In this document: piece after piece, positions 44,603 to 53,262 of the stretch
Layout: each line of letters begins with the position of its first letter
How positions within the stretch are numbered: position 1 is the stretch's first letter
Source: Kiloniella laminariae
GTDB taxonomy: Bacteria > Pseudomonadota > Alphaproteobacteria > Kiloniellales > Kiloniellaceae
Direction: 5' to 3'
Assembly (NCBI RefSeq): GCF_027214005.1
Contig: NZ_JAPWGY010000002.1
Span: 859,772 to 923,771, forward strand
Length of the DNA stretch: 64,000 bases
The notes under the pieces: generated by a model
Told to the model about the DNA's origin: nothing
Seen by the model: only the letters and a program-made list of their open reading frames with translations
Databases searched by the model: none
Program-made: the position numbers and the translations under genes

Positions 44603-45466
44603 ATGCCTCAAAACCCACGTTTCCTCGTTGTAGACGGTTATGCCAAAGAAGGCCGTGAAGGCCTGCGCGAAGGCGGTGCCTCCACCGCCGGCGATCTCTA
44701 TGTCAAGATGCTCCAGCAGCAAAGCCCCGGCGCTCATTGCGACATTCTCTATCCGGCAGATCCCGGTGCCTCCCTGCCGACAGGGGCCAGTCTGGCGCAA
44801 TACGATGGCATTGCCTGGACCGGCTCCAGTCTGACCATCCATTCCGATGATCCCAAGGTTGTACCCCAGGTTGCCTTTGCCAAGGCTGCCTACGAAGCCC
44901 AGATCCCGAGTTTTGGCAGCTGTTGGGCAGCCCAGATTGCCGTGGTTGCTGCTGGCGGCCGCTGTGCCGTAAATCCCAAAGATCGTGAAATGGGCATTGC
45001 GCGCAAGATTGCCTTGACCGCCGAAGGCCGCGCCCACCCGATGTACGAAGGCAAAAAAGCAGTTTTTGATGCTTTTATCAGCCACGATGACGAGATCACC
45101 CACCTTCCTCCAAACGGACAGATCCTCGCCTCCAACGACTGGACAGCTGTTCAGGCGGTATCTGTTACCCATAAAGGCGGAGCCTTCTGGGCCATTCAGT
45201 ACCACCCGGAATACGACCTGCATGAGATGGCCCGGCTTTGTTATTGCCGGAAACAAAAGCTGGTCGACAAAGGCTTCTTTCTCAACCTGGATGATGCCCA
45301 GAAATATGTAGACATGCTCGAAGCCCTGCACCAAGATCCAAGTCGAAAAGACCTCTGGTGGCTGCTGGGTATCGACCATGACATCATGAACGCCGATATC
45401 CGTCAGGCCGAGGTTAAAAACTGGATCGAACGGCTTGTCATTCCGACCATGGCACGCAGAAGATAA
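44603..45466 (+). CDS. Class I glutamine amidotransferase-like protein
   Basis: A 287-residue GATase1 domain protein: SFGSCWAAQIAVVAAGG holds the nucleophile Cys and FWAIQYHPEYDLHEMA the catalytic His-x-Glu-like residue. A stand-alone GATase may be a GMP-synthase-like or YfeJ-like domain, or a gamma-glutamyl hydrolase; no synthetase partner is nearby. GGAG precedes the ATG. The gene is probably co-transcribed with the HAD gene and ended by the hairpin before the HD gene. Confidence 0.83.
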   Translation: MPQNPRFLVVDGYAKEGREGLREGGASTAGDLYVKMLQQQSPGAHCDILYPADPGASLPTGASLAQYDGIAWTGSSLTIHSDDPKVVPQVAFAKAAYEAQIPSFGSCWAAQIAVVAAGGRCAVNPKDREMGIARKIALTAEGRAHPMYEGKKAVFDAFISHDDEITHLPPNGQILASNDWTAVQAVSVTHKGGAFWAIQYHPEYDLHEMARLCYCRKQKLVDKGFFLNLDDAQKYVDMLEALHQDPSRKDLWWLLGIDHDIMNADIRQAEVKNWIERLVIPTMARRR

Positions 45467-45486
45467 CCGCTGCAGATCGCACCCTG

Positions 45487-45530
45487 CAAAATCAGGTCTG
45501 TAGCTCCGCAAGAGAGACAGGCCTGATTTT
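45487..45530 (+). terminator. Stem-loop directly abutting the HD-gene start codon
   Basis: A 14-bp stem with one G-U pair (45487-45500 with 45517-45530) ends in TTTT immediately before the ATG at 45531. It looks like a terminator for the amidotransferase, but also buries the HD gene's leader. Confidence 0.6.
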
Positions 45531-46124
45531 ATGAGCACTGCAAAATCAACTCCCGCTCCCCGCGCCTGGCAACGCATGCTCAGTGGTCGCAGATTGGACT
45601 TGCTGGATCCCTCCCCGCTGGATGTCGAGATTCAAGATATTGCCCTCGGCCTGTCTCGCGAGGTTCGCTGGAACGGTCAAACCACAGGGGAATGGGGCTA
45701 CAGCATTGCCGAGCATTCCCTGCTGGTAGAAGAAATCGTCGGCCTGCTTAAACCCGACGCCAGCAAGGAAGACAGGTTGGCGGCGCTTCTCCATGACGCG
45801 CCTGAATACGTCATAGGAGATCTGATCACTCCCTTCAAGTACGCTATTGGCAGCAGTTACAAAGAACTAGAACTTCGCCTGATGGAAGCCATTCACGTCA
45901 GCTTTGGCTTGCCTGCCAATCTGCCCGAACGCCTGAACAAACTGATCAAACGCGCGGACCGTATGGCCGCCTACCTCGAAGCCACCCAGCTCGCCGGTTT
46001 CAATGACCGCGAAGCCAGCAAGATCTTTGGCAAACCAAGATCACTGCCGAATATCAGAATAACCCCCATCCCCCCTCAGAAAGCCCAAGAAACTTTTCTG
46101 AAACGCTTTAGACAGCTTTACTGA
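45531..46124 (+). CDS. HD-domain phosphohydrolase, YfbR-like
   Basis: A 197-residue HD-superfamily protein: SIAEHSLLVEEIV provides the first His, RLAALLHDAPEYVIGDLITPFK the HD pair plus a following conserved Glu/Asp, and LIKRADRMAAYLEA the terminal Asp. This matches 5'-prime-deoxynucleotidase (YfbR) type metal-dependent phosphohydrolases. The start codon lies directly after a stem-loop and no good ribosome site is exposed, so translation may be weak or coupled. Convergent with the membrane glycosyltransferase-like gene. Confidence 0.8.
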   Translation: MSTAKSTPAPRAWQRMLSGRRLDLLDPSPLDVEIQDIALGLSREVRWNGQTTGEWGYSIAEHSLLVEEIVGLLKPDASKEDRLAALLHDAPEYVIGDLITPFKYAIGSSYKELELRLMEAIHVSFGLPANLPERLNKLIKRADRMAAYLEATQLAGFNDREASKIFGKPRSLPNIRITPIPPQKAQETFLKRFRQLY

Positions 46125-46134
46125 ACAGGTAAAA

Positions 46135-47502
46135 TCAGGTCACCCTTGGCAAACAACGGTTTTTCACGACCTGAAACACTGCTGGCCCACAGATCACGAT
46201 AGCCATCGCGTACAGCAGAACAATCGGCGCGTTGTATCGAGGAATACTCACCGAAACAAAAGCGTTAAATCCAACCATAAAGAAAAAGGGATAGGCAAAA
46301 AGAAGCAGGGGCCCCACTCCGGTCATTCTTTTGTAAAGAAAGAAGGCCGGGATCATGAAGAAAACACCAATCAAACCCAGATATTTTGCTACCCACATCC
46401 CGCGCAGAGCCAAAGAAAAGGTGACAAAAATGTGTTTGACCAGATCACCTAAAATATAGTCATTCACCAAAAGACTGACACGTTCTTTATCCGTCTCGGC
46501 TGCAGCATAAATGGTAGAGCGCAGAACAGAGTTGCCATAGCGGTAATACCCGTCAGAAGCCCCGAAATCGAGTTTCTGGTACAGGGCTGGATCAAATAGC
46601 GTTTTGCTCAGGGAATCTCCAAAATCCGGAAGCCAGTATATAAAACTGGCCGCATATTCTGACCAGCTCATCATGTTATAGGCGACACGTTCCGAAAGTA
46701 TATACGAACCGTAGCCCGCACTGACACCGAAAACATCAAAATAGTACAAATTACGGAACATCCAGGGGATAACCAGAGACAAGAACGGTATCATAAAGAC
46801 AGCCGTTTTCATCAAAGTCGCAACAGGTTTCCCCTTCATAACAATCCACCAGTACAAGGGGATTACGATAATGAAGGAATATACCAGATACAAATAAGAT
46901 GGTCGGGTCAGAACAGATAAAGACAGTCCCAACCCCATAAGAAGGAAAGCCCACAAGCTATCCCTGACACGTGCAGCATAAGATAAAGAGGCCACAAACC
47001 CCATAAACCCGAAGAAAGCCCACGCCTCGGTAATAAGCCAGTCCGTGTATTCGGTCAGTCGTCCAGCAGCCAGAATAAGTACCATCACCCCAAAAGAGAG
47101 GCCGTATTTCCCCGACATAAAGAGGCACGCGAGGAAGCTGAAATACACTGTCAGTGCAACAACAACTGCCTGCACAGTATAAACAGCAGCCAACCCACCA
47201 ACATCACAACCATCTGATCTAGCGGCATAACATTTTAATGCCACCTCAACAGCAGGATCAGCCTGCATCATAAGATTCAGAAATGCTGGATAGAAAGGGG
47301 CGACAACGATGCCATTACCCCACGTCTTTTCGATTGGAGTAACCGAGAAAATTACTGCCCGGTCAGCATAACCCAAGGCATCAGCAACTGGTTCTTGATA
47401 CCCTGTTCTCATCATTTGGATAAAAACCACTGTCAGGCAGATCAGCAAAGGAGCAAAGAAAATTGCTTTCCCCGTGATGGCGGGCATAGAAAACCACTTC
47501 AC
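46135..47502 (-). CDS. Polytopic membrane protein, GT-C/glycosyltransferase-39-like
   Basis: A 455-residue protein with about 11 hydrophobic segments. Early PVADALGYADRAVIF places acidic residues in the first periplasmic loop (typical position for the GT-C catalytic Asp), followed by a hydrophilic periplasmic stretch. It resembles ArnT/GtrC-type transferases that take sugar from undecaprenyl phosphate and attach it to LPS, O-antigen or protein. Function is inferred from topology and from the two upstream genes. Its ATG overlaps the GT2 stop (ATGA). Confidence 0.7.
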   Translation of the reverse strand: MKWFSMPAITGKAIFFAPLLICLTVVFIQMMRTGYQEPVADALGYADRAVIFSVTPIEKTWGNGIVVAPFYPAFLNLMMQADPAVEVALKCYAARSDGCDVGGLAAVYTVQAVVVALTVYFSFLACLFMSGKYGLSFGVMVLILAAGRLTEYTDWLITEAWAFFGFMGFVASLSYAARVRDSLWAFLLMGLGLSLSVLTRPSYLYLVYSFIIVIPLYWWIVMKGKPVATLMKTAVFMIPFLSLVIPWMFRNLYYFDVFGVSAGYGSYILSERVAYNMMSWSEYAASFIYWLPDFGDSLSKTLFDPALYQKLDFGASDGYYRYGNSVLRSTIYAAAETDKERVSLLVNDYILGDLVKHIFVTFSLALRGMWVAKYLGLIGVFFMIPAFFLYKRMTGVGPLLLFAYPFFFMVGFNAFVSVSIPRYNAPIVLLYAMAIVICGPAVFQVVKNRCLPRVT

Positions 47503-48518
47503 TTTCCCCCTCCATCAACAGAGGAATTGTCTTTTAAAGCTGCAGAACGTCGAATTGTCTGTTGCAAGGGAATGCGCGGTTCATTCGTCATATCAAAATT
47601 CAAAGCAGATAAAATTAATTGCAAACCACCGATCATTGGCAGGGCGGCAAGCATCACCTGCCCCGGTGTGGCTTGTAGTCCTGAAAAAGAAGACAGATAC
47701 CAATGCCAGGCACCAAACAAGACACCAAAACAGACGAGCAAAGGTCCCAGTAAAAATTCGATGGACGCAAGACTGAAATCTCTAAGCAAATAGCTATAAA
47801 CAAACCGTTTTGAGGCGTTTCGTAAATGTCCCGCCAAAAAAGGAAAAACAATCTTGTGAATTTTCAAATTCGATACTTCGGTACCGTATTTCGCTTCCAT
47901 TGGAATATCCTGAACGACTGCACGGGCAACATTCAGTCTGAACAGCATGTCACTTTCAAAAAAATAGTTGTTCGCAATTTTTGAGGAATCAAGCAAAGCA
48001 AAAACGGAAAGATGAATGGCAACATATCCATTCGTTGGATCCATAATCCGCCAGTAGCCTGAAGAGAATTTGTTTAAAAAACCCAATATTGCATTTCCGA
48101 AAACCCGAACTTTCGGCATTTCGAGTATGCTTCGGCTATCCCAGAAACGATTACCTTTTGTATAATCTGCTTGGCCAGAAATAATCGGATTTATGAACAA
48201 GGGGATAAGCTGGGGATCCATCTGCCCGTCCCCGTCAATTTTCACAGCTATATCATGCCCGGCCCCTAACGCGGCCCCAAACCCGGTCAACATTGCCCCA
48301 CCAACACCGCGATTTTTCTGGTGCCTAATAACTGTTACACGTTTATCCCGGCTGATACTTTCTATGAAATCTCCAGATTTATCAGGACAGGCATCATCAA
48401 CACAAAAAATTTCATTTACCAGATCAGGAATCGCTTCCAGTACCTGCTGGATATGGGATTTGACCTGATAACAGGGGATAACGACCGCTATAGAAGTCTT
48501 GGATATAGCTTCCATCAT
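47499..48518 (-). CDS. Family 2 glycosyltransferase, polyprenyl-phosphate sugar synthase type
   Basis: A 339-residue protein: GT-A domain (1-235) with VVIPCYQV, FCVDDACPDKSGD, GVGGAMLTGFGAA, and IDGDGQMDPQLIPLF (the DxD-like motif), then two C-terminal transmembrane helices. This is the GtrB/DPM1 layout: it makes an undecaprenyl-phosphate-linked monosaccharide in the cytoplasm. It starts 10 bases after the flippase-like gene and overlaps the membrane transferase gene. Confidence 0.85.
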   Translation of the reverse strand: MMEAISKTSIAVVIPCYQVKSHIQQVLEAIPDLVNEIFCVDDACPDKSGDFIESISRDKRVTVIRHQKNRGVGGAMLTGFGAALGAGHDIAVKIDGDGQMDPQLIPLFINPIISGQADYTKGNRFWDSRSILEMPKVRVFGNAILGFLNKFSSGYWRIMDPTNGYVAIHLSVFALLDSSKIANNYFFESDMLFRLNVARAVVQDIPMEAKYGTEVSNLKIHKIVFPFLAGHLRNASKRFVYSYLLRDFSLASIEFLLGPLLVCFGVLFGAWHWYLSSFSGLQATPGQVMLAALPMIGGLQLILSALNFDMTNEPRIPLQQTIRRSAALKDNSSVDGGGK

Positions 48519-48528
48519 TGAAATACTC

Positions 48529-48870
48529 TTAAATCTCTTTCAAAGAAATAACGGCAATCCCTGCCATTATAAGAACCGTGCCCACAACATTTGGCCAGCC
48601 CAGACTCTCCTTGAAGATATAAGAGGCAGCAACAGGCACAATCACGAAAGCCAGAGCCGTAAAAGGATAAGCAAAATTCAGGGGCACAGTCCGCAAGATC
48701 CACACCCAAACCAATGTTGCACCAGCATAAAGTGTGATCGCCACAATGAGCCAAGGGTTAAAAAGTTCCAGCAGTCCCCCGCTCCAGTTAATCTCCATTG
48801 ACGCTTTTTTGAACAGCAATTGTCCCAAAGACATAACCAACGTGAAAAGAACCAAGATCAAGATTTTCAT
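48529..48870 (-). CDS. Small four-helix SMR/EamA-type transporter (ArnE/ArnF-like)
   Basis: The 113-residue product has four predicted helices: ILILVLFTLVMSLGQLLFKKAS, WLIVAITLYAGATLVWVWILRTVP, NFAYPFTALAFVIVPVAASYIF and NVVGTVLIMAGIAVISL. Size and the GQLLFKKAS and AYPFTAL motifs match ArnE/ArnF-type proteins that flip undecaprenyl-phosphate sugars to the periplasm. It heads the three-gene unit; no strong ribosome site precedes the ATG. Confidence 0.8.
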   Translation of the reverse strand: MKILILVLFTLVMSLGQLLFKKASMEINWSGGLLELFNPWLIVAITLYAGATLVWVWILRTVPLNFAYPFTALAFVIVPVAASYIFKESLGWPNVVGTVLIMAGIAVISLKEI

Positions 48871-49109
48871 GCTATAACTTTTCACTAATAATATGTTCCA
48901 TTACTGGCCACCACCTGGATCAGTCGCCAACAACCCCAACCTCCGGTTCTTGATATAGGTATAATCATCGCATCACAATACCTGACACTATCGCGGCATA
49001 AACAGCATTTCACTTTTCTGATGAACCGGGAAAATACCTAGACAATTCAAAGGCCATTAAGGATAGTTCAGGGCAGGACATTGATCAATCACGCTTATGG
49101 ATTTAACCT

Positions 49110-49976
49110 TTGGAATTCTCTCCAGTACACACAACTCTCAATTTGATCAGCGAATACTCTAAACTCTTTAGTCTTTGTTTTTCGAATGCTCGCCATCTTA
49201 CCGATACAAATGAAGCCAGGAAATATCTGCAATGGCTCTATAGAGACAATCCTGAGGGAAAAGTCGTTGGTTATGATGCCTGGGAAGGGGATACCCTGGC
49301 AGCCCATTACTCCACTATTCCTGTAAACTGGTCTTTCTCCGGGAATTGCTACAAAGGACTACTATCTCTCAATACGGCGACCCATCCTGAATTTAGAGGA
49401 AAAGGCCTATTCACCCAACTCGCGGAAAAAACCTATCAAGCCGCTCAAAGCCAAGGATATGATTTTGTCATCGGTGTCGCCAATCACAACTCAACACCAG
49501 GCTTTCTCCGCAAACTGGGTTTTTCCCTTGTAACACCTTTACAAGCACGCATTGGTCTTGGAGCGCTACCGACAAGGACCCGCGAATATTTACAAACATC
49601 ACCTTCACTCACTCGCCATAATTGGAATGAAACATCGCTTAGCTGGCGCCTTTCCAATCCCAACAATCCGGGATGCATCACGGGATCTAACTCGCAACTT
49701 GCCCAGATAGAAGCACCTACAGACAAACCATTTTTCAATGCATACGCAGAAATCCCACATCAAGGAAACACCATCGACTTCCCCAAGTCTGGCTTTGGTT
49801 TCAGGTTAATGTTAGGAACATTACCGGAGAACCTCTCCTGGGGGGGGTATCTGCCAGTGCCTGACAAATTGAAGCCATCTCCGTTAAATTTGATTTATCT
49901 TCCCCTGCAGGGAGATAATCTACAATTGAACAATCAACAGCTATATTTTAACTTTCTTGATTTTGATGCTTATTAA
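49110..49976 (+). CDS. GNAT-family acetyltransferase, glycan-island type
   Basis: A 288-residue protein: an N-terminal GNAT domain with LLSLNTATHPEFRGKGLFTQLAEKTYQAA (the acetyl-CoA R-G-x-G-L motif) and NHNSTPGFLRKLGF, and a C-terminal half of unknown type. An in-frame stop lies just upstream, so TTG 49110 is the earliest start; no alternative ATG fits. It is 15 bases from the PIG-L gene, so the two probably act together. Base composition is AT-rich compared with genes outside the island. Confidence 0.78.
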   Translation: MEFSPVHTTLNLISEYSKLFSLCFSNARHLTDTNEARKYLQWLYRDNPEGKVVGYDAWEGDTLAAHYSTIPVNWSFSGNCYKGLLSLNTATHPEFRGKGLFTQLAEKTYQAAQSQGYDFVIGVANHNSTPGFLRKLGFSLVTPLQARIGLGALPTRTREYLQTSPSLTRHNWNETSLSWRLSNPNNPGCITGSNSQLAQIEAPTDKPFFNAYAEIPHQGNTIDFPKSGFGFRLMLGTLPENLSWGGYLPVPDKLKPSPLNLIYLPLQGDNLQLNNQQLYFNFLDFDAY

Positions 49977-49991
49977 TAAGGCCATATAACA

Positions 49992-50768
49992 TTGTTACAC
50001 GTCTTTCTTTTTTCTCATCAGGATGATGAATTTGGCGTTTTCAAAGTCATCGAAGACCTAAAAGACAATCTTGAAAATGCTCATTTTATCTACCTTACTT
50101 CGGGAACTTTTGACGGCAATCTTTCTGCTTCCCGCAACAAGGAAAGTCTTAATGTTCTCTCTAAATTTGGCATCACTTCCGAACAGGTACATTTTATAGG
50201 GGGCCAGCAACAAATTGCAGACGGACAACTCTATAAAAATATTTCCGCAGCAGAGAATACACTTCACCATCTTTTCAAAAAAATTGGCGTACCAAACACA
50301 TTATATATCCATGCTTGGGAAGGTGGGCATCAAGATCATGATGCTGCTCATCTCCTTGGCTTAGCTTTAGCAACGAGATATAATTGCCTGAAAAACACCT
50401 TCCAGTTTTCTCTTTATAACGGTTACGCTCTCCCATGGATTTTTTACAGGGTTTTAACCCCTATTTCTCACAACGGCGAAATTATTAAGATCCGCATATC
50501 TTGGAAAGAGCGTTGGCGTTACCTAAAGCATTGTTGCAGTTACCCCTCACAACTTAAAACCTGGATTGGCCTTTTTCCCTTCACTCTTTGTCACTACCTA
50601 TTTGATGGACACCAAAAACTACAGCCTTGTTCTCTAGAGCCTATTATAAAAGCACCACACGAAGGCACCCTTCTCTATGAAGCACGGAAAGTAACGAGCT
50701 ATGGTGAATTCAGTGAAAAAACCACAGGGTTCATTCAAAAACTTGTTAAAGAGTCCAAAGAACAATAA
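49992..50768 (+). CDS. PIG-L (LmbE) family deacetylase
   Basis: A 258-residue protein with the zinc motif FSHQDDEFGVF (H-x-D-D-E) near the N-terminus and HAWEGGHQDHDAAHLLG (second histidine set). PIG-L/LmbE enzymes remove N-acetyl groups from GlcNAc-type sugars or from mycothiol/bacillithiol precursors. TTG 49992 follows an AAGG site. Some lines of this region hold only about one third G+C by eye, suggesting recent acquisition with the adjacent GNAT gene. Confidence 0.82.
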   Translation: MLHVFLFSHQDDEFGVFKVIEDLKDNLENAHFIYLTSGTFDGNLSASRNKESLNVLSKFGITSEQVHFIGGQQQIADGQLYKNISAAENTLHHLFKKIGVPNTLYIHAWEGGHQDHDAAHLLGLALATRYNCLKNTFQFSLYNGYALPWIFYRVLTPISHNGEIIKIRISWKERWRYLKHCCSYPSQLKTWIGLFPFTLCHYLFDGHQKLQPCSLEPIIKAPHEGTLLYEARKVTSYGEFSEKTTGFIQKLVKESKEQ

Positions 50769-50812
50769 TAAGGCCCTTCATATAGTTTCACTCAAATGAC
50801 TCTCTTTGTGAT

Positions 50813-51697
50813 TCAACGGCATATTCTCTGACAAAATTCCTCGGCAACCTTGTGGAACTCCTTGACGACCCTCAGGTGCCGACGGCGTTTGAGGGTCAAC
50901 ATATATTCTGTGGTTTCCAGTTGTGATTCTTCAACATCGAACACCTGAATTCGGTTGTCTGCGGGAAGTTCGTGAGAGGAAACAATACCCAGTCCGAGGC
51001 CGGCGGCAACAACTTCCAGCAAGGTTTCTCTGCTTTCGACCTCCATTACTGGAGTAATAGAAACCCGGGCTTTTTTACAGGCGGCCTCGAACACCTGCCG
51101 GGTGAGGGATTGCGGTTCCCGCCAGATCATCCTCTCCCCGACAAGCTCTGTTAATTTCAATGTCTTTTTCCCTGCCATGGCAAAGGGATGATCCCGCTGA
51201 CAAAAAACCACGACATTGTGGGTGTTAAAGGGTAGAGCCTCTACCAGCGGATTTTCCTCCCAACCCGTCTGCATTGCCACATCAACTCTCTCACCAAGGA
51301 GATCAGCCGTAACTTTCCGGGAGTTGCCAATCTTCAGATCAATATGCACAGCCGGAAATTTCTTCTGGAAAGCAGCAAGGATCGGCACAATAAAATAAGG
51401 ACTACCCGCAGCAATACGCAGGTTACCCCTGGTCAGAGCCCGGGTAGCGGAAAGCAGTTCAGAAGCCTCAAGCTCAAGGGCAAAGATCTGCCGGGTCAAC
51501 ACCGCCAGATCGACCCCGGCTTCTGTTAATTCCACCCCTTTACTGCCACGCCGGAACAAGCCGGTCTCATAGCTTTCCTCCAAGGCCTTGATGTGCGCCG
51601 TCACTGCGGGCTGACTGATGGACAATCGTTCCGCAGCACGGGTAAAGCTGCCTTCACGGGCAACAGCATTAAAAGCGCGGAGTTGGGAAAGATTCAT
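50813..51697 (-). CDS. LysR-family regulator, divergent from the PbfA-like enzyme
   Basis: A 294-residue regulator with HTH LRAFNAVAREGSFTRAAERLSISQPAVTAHIKALEE and a periplasmic-binding-like effector domain (GNLRIAAGSPYFIVP, VVAAGLGLGIVSSHEL). Divergent arrangement with 123 bases between suggests control of the class III PLP enzyme. LysR genes of this kind often accompany aminoethylphosphonate genes, which agrees with the neighbour but does not prove it. Confidence 0.87.
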   Translation of the reverse strand: MNLSQLRAFNAVAREGSFTRAAERLSISQPAVTAHIKALEESYETGLFRRGSKGVELTEAGVDLAVLTRQIFALELEASELLSATRALTRGNLRIAAGSPYFIVPILAAFQKKFPAVHIDLKIGNSRKVTADLLGERVDVAMQTGWEENPLVEALPFNTHNVVVFCQRDHPFAMAGKKTLKLTELVGERMIWREPQSLTRQVFEAACKKARVSITPVMEVESRETLLEVVAAGLGLGIVSSHELPADNRIQVFDVEESQLETTEYMLTLKRRRHLRVVKEFHKVAEEFCQRICR

Positions 51698-51820
51698 CTG
51701 CGATATAATCTTTAGTTATGAAAGGGATAAAAAACTACGATTAGAATTATATCACTTTTGTCCTCATACTCCAGAACAGAACACACCCGCTCTCGCATCA
51801 TTTCATGCAAGGAAAAGTCC
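51698..51820. promoter_or_regulatory. LysR/PbfA-like spacer with a separated inverted repeat
   Basis: GATATAAT (51702-51709) recurs inverted as ATTATATC (51746-51753), 36 bases apart. It is consistent with a LysR recognition/activation region, but AT-rich repeats of this length also arise by chance. Confidence 0.3.
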
Positions 51821-53209
51821 ATGTCCACTTCCCGCCCTGATGTCCACACCACCCCACAGGGAGCCGAAGGCGACGTCAATCACTCGCCCCGGCGCAAGGA
51901 CTGGCATGTCAGAAATATCGACAGCGGCGCGAAAGAGCTCCTCGACCGGGACCAGAAAGTCTTCCTGCACCAGTCGGTTTCCACACCCTGCCTTTCTGTC
52001 ATCCGCAAGGCTGAAGGCATCTGGATTGAAGACAATCGTGGCCAACGTTTTATGGATTTCCACGGCAATAACGTCCACCACATCGGTTATGGGCACCCGC
52101 GCCTGAAAGACGCGATCAAAAAACAGCTGGATGACCTGCCCTTTGCCCCCCGCCGTTTCACCTGTGACCCGGCGGTAGAACTGGCGGAAAAGCTGATTGA
52201 ACTGGCCCCGGGGGATCTGGGCAAGGTTCTCTTTGCCACAGGCGGGTCTGATGCCATCGAAATCGCTCTAGCCTATGCCAGGGCCAAGACCGGACGTTTC
52301 AAGACCATCTCCTTTTGGGATTCTTTTCACGGTGCGGGTTTCGGTGCCCGCTCGATCGGGGGCGAGGAAATGTTCCGCTCCGGCCCCATAGGCCCATTAC
52401 TCCCCGGTACCGAGCATGTTCCTCCCTTTGGGGATTATCGAAATGCCTGGGACGTACGCGAGGGATCAGCCGATCTCTGTGCCAACACCATCCGTTACGT
52501 ACTGGAAAAAGAAGGTGATATCGCCGCTGTGATCGCCGAACCTACCCGGGCCGTTCCCTACATTGCCCCTCCCGGTTTCTGGCAAAAAGTGCGACAGGCT
52601 TGTAACGATCATGGTGCCTTGCTGATCTTCGACGAAATCCCTACAGGCCTTGGCAAAACCGGCAAGATGTTTTCCTGCGAACATGATGACGTGGTGCCGG
52701 ACATTCTGGTGGTAGGGAAAAGTCTTGGCGGCGGTATCTTGCCTATTGCGGCCACACTCTGCCGACCTGAACTGGATATTGCTGACAAATATGCCTATGG
52801 ACACTACACCCACGAAAAAAATCCGGTAACCACCCGCGCCGCCCTGACCACGCTTCAGATTATTGAAGATGAAGGACTGGTCGAGAATGCCGCCACGGTT
52901 GGGCATTACGCCTTTGAGCGTTTGCAGGAAATGATGACCCGCCACCCCCTGATCGGCGATGTCCGGGGACGGGGCTGCCTCTTCGGGGCCGAACTGGTGA
53001 CAGATCGAGACAGCCGTTCCCCCGCCAATGACGCCGCAGATATGGTGCTCTACCGTGCGCTCGATAAAGGCCTGAGCTTCAAGACCACCATGGGCAACGT
53101 CCTGACCTTCACCCCGGCACTGGTAACCACCCAGGCTCAAATGGAACAGGCGATGAACATAATTGATGAAAGCCTGGCAGAAGTGGAAAAGGAGTTGGGG
53201 TATTGCTAG
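51821..53209 (+). CDS. Class III PLP enzyme resembling (R)-1-hydroxy-2-aminoethylphosphonate ammonia-lyase
   Basis: A 462-residue fold type I enzyme. QSVSTPCLSVIRKAEGIWIEDNRGQRFMDFHGNNVHHIGYGHPR is a distinctive segment shared with the PbfA ammonia-lyase, as is LPGTEHVPPFGDY; GKSLGGGILPIAA holds the PLP lysine and LLIFDEIPTGLGKTGKMF the active-site Asp. PbfA removes water/ammonia chemistry from hydroxy-aminoethylphosphonate to phosphonoacetaldehyde. phnW and phnX, its usual partners, are not in the window. Other class III transaminases remain possible. AAGGA is 8 bases before ATG 51821. Confidence 0.7.
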   Translation: MSTSRPDVHTTPQGAEGDVNHSPRRKDWHVRNIDSGAKELLDRDQKVFLHQSVSTPCLSVIRKAEGIWIEDNRGQRFMDFHGNNVHHIGYGHPRLKDAIKKQLDDLPFAPRRFTCDPAVELAEKLIELAPGDLGKVLFATGGSDAIEIALAYARAKTGRFKTISFWDSFHGAGFGARSIGGEEMFRSGPIGPLLPGTEHVPPFGDYRNAWDVREGSADLCANTIRYVLEKEGDIAAVIAEPTRAVPYIAPPGFWQKVRQACNDHGALLIFDEIPTGLGKTGKMFSCEHDDVVPDILVVGKSLGGGILPIAATLCRPELDIADKYAYGHYTHEKNPVTTRAALTTLQIIEDEGLVENAATVGHYAFERLQEMMTRHPLIGDVRGRGCLFGAELVTDRDSRSPANDAADMVLYRALDKGLSFKTTMGNVLTFTPALVTTQAQMEQAMNIIDESLAEVEKELGYC

Positions 53210-53262
53210 AACAAAAACATGAAACCATTGCTTCGATCATGAGATGATCCTAGCCTGAGGGA

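Noticed and set aside
44429..45577. 382-aa open frame on the minus strand
   Set aside because: It covers the amidotransferase gene on the opposite strand, which has catalytic motifs, a ribosome site and correct length.
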